Positions 61,056-64,000 of a stretch of DNA of 64,000 bases are shown here, one piece after another. Numbering within the stretch: the first letter of the stretch is position 1; each line of letters begins with the position of its first letter. Source of the DNA: a virus. The translations under genes and the position numbers were made by a program. The stretch lies in the IMG/VR virus record IMGVR_UViG_3300050821_024094, positions 1 through 64,000 of that record; one strand, given 5' to 3'. Below the pieces are notes generated by a model. That model saw only the letters and a program-made list of their open reading frames with translations, was not told the origin of the DNA and searched no databases.

Positions 61056-61640
61056 TTAGAGCCTCCGGTGCGCGTGCTCCCCCATCGGGGGCGGCGGCTT
61101 GAAGGGCATGTCGATGTCGTGAAGGATCAGATCGACGCTGGCGTAGAGATCCTTGAGCGAGCCATCGTTGTGAATGACGTAGTCGCCCTGGATGTCGTGC
61201 CGCTCGCTTTCGTGATTGGCGTGAGCCGTGGTGGTACCGTCCCTCACGATCTGGATGATCTTGCCGGCGCGCTGGCGGACCGCCTCTGCTTCGTTGGGGA
61301 AGCGGACGTCGTCGGCAACGATCCAGTACCGAAAGAACGAGTCGACGCGGGCATTCCAGATGTTGGTCCAGATGTCCCCGCCGATTTGATCACGGCCCCA
61401 CTCGGTCCCGATCGTGATCATCGCGAAGCGCGGGCTCTTGCCGCAAAGCAGCTTGCACGACTGATCCTTGAGCGAGCCTTCGATCTGGTCCTCCGTGAGC
61501 CCGATGGCGCGCAGCATGTCCTTGAGCGGGTCAGCGAACTTCACGACCTTGAAGCCGTGCATGCGCGTGAGATAGCGGGCGACCTCTGACTTTCCGCAGC
61601 CGGCGCGACCGTGCAGGCCGATGATGGCGGGATCACGCAT
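61056..61640 (-). CDS. deoxynucleoside monophosphate kinase
   Basis: A 194-residue P-loop kinase read from the ATG at 61638-61640 with GGAG upstream. The P-loop is GLHGRAGCGKSEVARYL near the start, followed by KFADPLKDMLRAIGL and IVADDVRFPNEAEAV, a set typical of phage dNMP kinases (T4 gp1 type). It raises dNTP supply for phage replication. An upstream ATG at 61658 is less likely because it overlaps the DnaA-like gene by more. Confidence 0.85.
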   Translation of the reverse strand: MRDPAIIGLHGRAGCGKSEVARYLTRMHGFKVVKFADPLKDMLRAIGLTEDQIEGSLKDQSCKLLCGKSPRFAMITIGTEWGRDQIGGDIWTNIWNARVDSFFRYWIVADDVRFPNEAEAVRQRAGKIIQIVRDGTTTAHANHESERHDIQGDYVIHNDGSLKDLYASVDLILHDIDMPFKPPPPMGEHAHRRL

Positions 61641-62121
61641 AGCGCTGCGCTCCAGCACACAGCGGCTTCGGTTGAGGCGAGCCAGTGCGGTTGACGTGGG
61701 ACTGGATGCCGCGATGAACGCCGGAATGATCGAGGAGATTGAGGAAGCCCGCGATGTGAGCCAGGCTCCAGCCGGTGTCGCGACGGATCAGGTACATAAG
61801 CTCCTGACGCGCGGTCGTGACCGGGAGACGCTTGCTATAGCCCTTGATGACGTGTTCCGGGATGGCGTGGCGCGTGCAGACGTCCTCCGTATGGTGGCGA
61901 GCGATCGCCGGCCAATGATGCCGGATACTCGGGGAGAGCGTCGCGGGAAGCGGAGTGATGGCGCCTTTGACTGGCGCTGTCGCCAGTTCCCGGCTCGCCG
62001 GCGGGGCCTGAGTGTCTTTCTTCGCAGTGAAGGCGGAACCAGCCGCCGCCATACGGGCTTTGACATCTCGGTAGCCGCGCACGAGATCGCGGCCCGAGCT
62101 GGGCTCGGTGTTCAAGTTCAT
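61633..62121 (-). CDS. DnaA domain IV-like DNA-binding protein
   Basis: A 162-residue protein. The C-terminal 85 residues follow the DnaA DNA-binding domain: VIKGYSKRLPVTTARQELMY and DTGWSLAHIAGFLNLLDHSG, with DHSGVH in place of the DnaA signature DHSTVH. There is no AAA+ domain; the first 60 residues are basic and disordered. It may bind DnaA boxes of phage or host. The ATG touches a leader motif, so an internal start at 62052 (MAAAGSAF) is possible. Confidence 0.75.
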   Translation of the reverse strand: MNLNTEPSSGRDLVRGYRDVKARMAAAGSAFTAKKDTQAPPASRELATAPVKGAITPLPATLSPSIRHHWPAIARHHTEDVCTRHAIPEHVIKGYSKRLPVTTARQELMYLIRRDTGWSLAHIAGFLNLLDHSGVHRGIQSHVNRTGSPQPKPLCAGAQRYA

Positions 62122-62132
62122 GTGGTAGGGTC
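62122..62132 (-). promoter_or_regulatory. start-associated motif (GACCCTACCAC)
   Basis: Copy of the leader motif directly adjoining the ATG at 62119-62121. Zero spacing differs from other copies. Confidence 0.5.
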
Positions 62133-62204
62133 TCTGTTAGATTTTATTTGGAGGGCGGCGTGGCCGGTTTATCCGACCACGCCGTAGTTCGAAGGGCTCG
62201 TCGT

Positions 62205-62612
62205 TTAGGCGGTCGAGACTTTTTCATCGAGCGCCCGCGCATGACGGGAGCACTCGGAACGATACGCGGCGCGCAGATTCTCGTAGACGTCCCAGTAGAT
62301 TCCTTTGGGACGGCGATACTCAAGATTCCACAGCAACGTCGGTGGCAATCGGTGCCGCACGGACAACCGGCGCATGGCGGTCTCCTTGTCGCCAGGGAAA
62401 CGGGTTTCCATCTTCACCATCTCCTGGGACATGCGGACCGCCTCGTCCATGTAGCCGGAGGGGTTGCTGATCCCACCTTGCTTCAACAGCAAAGACTCTT
62501 TGCTGCATTGCAAAAACTCTTGGGGGATACTCTTCATCGTTGAGGTTGGGATTTGAAGGAGGCGCCACGATGAGGGAACGATGGGCGCGGCCAGTAGATC
62601 GGTGCCGCTCAT
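62205..62612 (-). CDS. hypothetical early protein
   Basis: A 135-residue helical protein; a start at the internal ATG of MKSIPQEFLQ is possible. The conserved-looking part is VKMETRFPGDKETAMRRLSV with RHRLPPTLLWNLEYRRPKGI, followed by a YRSECSRHARALDEK helix. It resembles small alphaproteobacterial phage proteins of unknown role. It follows gapR with a 4-nt overlap. Confidence 0.6.
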   Translation of the reverse strand: MSGTDLLAAPIVPSSWRLLQIPTSTMKSIPQEFLQCSKESLLLKQGGISNPSGYMDEAVRMSQEMVKMETRFPGDKETAMRRLSVRHRLPPTLLWNLEYRRPKGIYWDVYENLRAAYRSECSRHARALDEKVSTA

Positions 62613-62941
62613 GCTGCAACTCCCGCGCCGGCATCACGTGCGGACGCGCGCGTAGCACGGTCCGTGCCAACGCCAGCACGACGAATTTCCGCCTGCTGGA
62701 TGGCAGTCATGTAGGTTTCGAGGATCGCGTCTTGTTCGGCCCGCTCGGAAGCATCCTTACGGCGAAACGCGATGACAGACTTGAGCGCTTTGACGTCGTA
62801 TCCGGCGCCCTTGGCTTCCTGATAGATGTCGCGCTTGTCGTCGTTGAGGTCTTTGATTTCCGCTTCGAGGTGCTCGACCCGCTCTACGAGGGAAAGCAAT
62901 TGTTCTCCCGCGGCTGAACTGGAACCATTTCCGTTTGACAT
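62609..62941 (-). CDS. gapR: GapR-like (DUF2312) chromatin protein
   Basis: A 110-residue member of the GapR/DUF2312 family, read from the ATG at 62939-62941 with GAGAGG upstream. The coiled-coil LLSLVERVEHLEAEIKDLND, the DIYQEAKGAGYDVKALKSVI block and the FRRKDASERAEQDAILETYM end are diagnostic. In Caulobacter GapR clamps overtwisted DNA and supports replication. As the first gene of the early operon it may take over or compete with host GapR. Last 25 residues are an extension absent from host proteins. Confidence 0.9.
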   Translation of the reverse strand: MSNGNGSSSAAGEQLLSLVERVEHLEAEIKDLNDDKRDIYQEAKGAGYDVKALKSVIAFRRKDASERAEQDAILETYMTAIQQAEIRRAGVGTDRATRASARDAGAGVAA

Positions 62942-62969
62942 GGTTGCCTCTCCGAACTCAGGGACGCGG

Positions 62970-63019
62970 TGTATGCGGTTATTTTTCCGCTTTGTCAACC
63001 GGAAAGGTCTTTTAACCGC
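62970..63019 (-). promoter_or_regulatory. early leftward promoter with CGGTTA operators
   Basis: On the minus strand TTGACA (62993-62998) and CATACA (62970-62975) are separated by 17 bp. Inverted GCGGTTA arms at 62975-62981 and 63013-63019 flank the -35, and another CCGGTT overlaps it. The S24 repressor diverges from it, so this is a plausible primary lysogenic operator. Confidence 0.65.
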
Positions 63020-63107
63020 ACCAATGGGGTTTTTTCCATGGGTGACAAGTGTTAGACATGCGCCGGAAGGGGTCCCGGTCTGAAATTTTGGGGGCGCGGA
63101 TTTAGTC

Positions 63108-63875
63108 ATGACCAGCGACAAGAACACGCCATATGCGATGCAACTGGCGGATATCCTTGCGAGAATCGAATCGCGACAGAAGGTGGTCGGACTTAGTGAC
63201 CACGCCGCCAGTCTCGAGGCAGGGCTGTCTCGTGACGCAATCCGAAGCATGCGCCGCGGCTTGAAGGACGGCAAACAAGAGGGGGTGCAGTCCAGAACTA
63301 TCCGCGCGCTCGCGGCACCCCTGCACACGACACCTGAATGGTTGATGACTGGCGAAGGGCCGGAGTCTCTCGACGCCGACGAGATTGCACCGCGTGCGCC
63401 CTTCCTCGAGGTGGTGGGAGAGATAGCCGCTGGCGTGTGGATTGCGGCAGACAAGCACTTGGTCGACCCGCCGCGCCTGCCTTATTTGGTCCCTCCAGAC
63501 CCCATGTATTCGCAGTCAGCGCAATTTGCGCTGATCATGCGCGGCTCATCGTTCAACCGATACGCCGCAGATGGCGACGCCGTCATTTGCATCGACGTGC
63601 GGCGGGCGAACCTGCGACTTCAGAACAACGATTTGGTTTTGGCCTGGAGCGTTCAAGTCGGCGGCTCCCTGAGAGAAATCACGGCGCGTCGACTGCATCT
63701 GCAGCGAAACGGTACTGGCGAGCTCACCTATGAATCGACGGATGATCGCTTCGCGTCGACGACCGAGCGCGTCTCACTGCGAGACGAAGGCCGTGTGACT
63801 AAAGTCGGAGCAGCGGAGATTTCAGTCACTGCCGTCGTGTGTGGCATCTATCGCTCCGTGCCACGCGGAAATTAG
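63108..63875 (+). CDS. S24 (LexA/CI-like) phage repressor
   Basis: A 255-residue repressor. The N-terminal HTH (about 24-55: GLSDHAASLEAGLSRDAIRS) precedes an S24 C-terminal domain with cleavage-type VVGEIAAGVW (A108-G109), probable nucleophile S148 in MRGSSFNRYAADGD and the strand with ITARRLHL. At the place where the catalytic lysine of the Ser-Lys dyad is usual (TxKRL) there is arginine (R194). Ribosome-binding site is weak. It likely maintains lysogeny from the operator at 62970-63019. Confidence 0.88.
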   Translation: MTSDKNTPYAMQLADILARIESRQKVVGLSDHAASLEAGLSRDAIRSMRRGLKDGKQEGVQSRTIRALAAPLHTTPEWLMTGEGPESLDADEIAPRAPFLEVVGEIAAGVWIAADKHLVDPPRLPYLVPPDPMYSQSAQFALIMRGSSFNRYAADGDAVICIDVRRANLRLQNNDLVLAWSVQVGGSLREITARRLHLQRNGTGELTYESTDDRFASTTERVSLRDEGRVTKVGAAEISVTAVVCGIYRSVPRGN

Positions 63876-64000
63876 GCGAGAATTAGTTCGTATACGTACA
63901 AATTTTAGTTGCGGACCACGAGGGCAACCGGATAAGTCTCCGCTGTTTACGCGAATATAATACCGCCTGAAAGCTGGGGGGCGTCGATGTGGTCTCGTGT
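63876..64000 (+). promoter_or_regulatory. downstream region with TATAAT promoter candidate
   Basis: A GTATAC-centred sequence (63888-63900) partly matches the 18-bp palindromes. A perfect TATAAT (63956-63961) lacks a clear -35. A possible ORF starts with ATG at 63986-63988 after GGGGGG and runs off the window. Confidence 0.35.

Noticed and set aside
1-64000. CRISPR array, insertion sequence or transposase
   Set aside because: No regularly spaced repeats with unique spacers and no transposase-like protein were found; the tandem repeats at 32941 are too few and too closely spaced to be CRISPR.

Overview
The window reads as most of a temperate, contractile-tailed (P2-like) bacteriophage or prophage of an alphaproteobacterium. 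The host group is inferred from two alphaproteobacterial regulators that the phage carries (GcrA and GapR/DUF2312 homologues), from high GC with codon use to match, and from a block of small genes at 43.7-47.8 kb that look like Bradyrhizobium/Nitrobacteraceae chromosomal genes. No integrase, ParA or structural-gene protease was seen, so whether it integrates or persists as a plasmid cannot be settled from this window.

Layout. (1) From about 39.9 kb leftward to base 1 lies one long minus-strand late region: terminase small and large subunits, small genes, DUF4055 portal, a tRNA, small head genes, scaffold, major capsid, head-completion genes, then the P2-order tail module (V, W, J, I, fibre genes, sheath, tube, E/E' chaperones, tape measure, U, X, D), a lysis cassette with two candidate wall hydrolases and several small membrane proteins, and a phosphoesterase. 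Plus-strand and AT-richer accessory genes (morons) interrupt it at 20.0, 21.5, 26-28.7 and 33.3-36 kb. (2) At 39.9-43.5 kb a leftward three-gene operon with 8-nt overlaps (ParB-like; ParB fused to a methyltransferase; unknown) diverges from a rightward ParB/KorB-like gene. (3) 43.7-47.8 kb is a host-like cargo island (adenylation-only DNA ligase, SRAP peptidase, many tiny genes). (4) 48.0-54.3 kb is a rightward early operon of small unknown genes plus a DUF4942 methyltransferase and an HtpX-like membrane protease. (5) 54.5-62.9 kb is the leftward early/replication operon: GapR, DnaA-domain-IV-like protein, dNMP kinase, RuvC-like resolvase, GcrA, adenine methyltransferase, DUF1376 replication protein, split primase zinc finger plus Toprim-helicase, SSB and an HTH protein. 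(6) An S24 repressor faces it at 63.1 kb across an operator-bearing promoter.

Two regulatory signals are shared between regions. A short leader motif, (A/T)TCCCTACCAC, sits 9-23 nt before the start codon of at least thirteen genes on both strands. An 18-bp palindrome, TGGTAC-N6-GTACCA and variants, overlaps the -10 region of three rightward promoters. The strongest candidates for undescribed biology are the three-paralogue membrane-protein operon at 26.2-28.3 kb, the start-associated motif, and the ParB/methyltransferase operon with a third ParB gene and dispersed palindromes around it.
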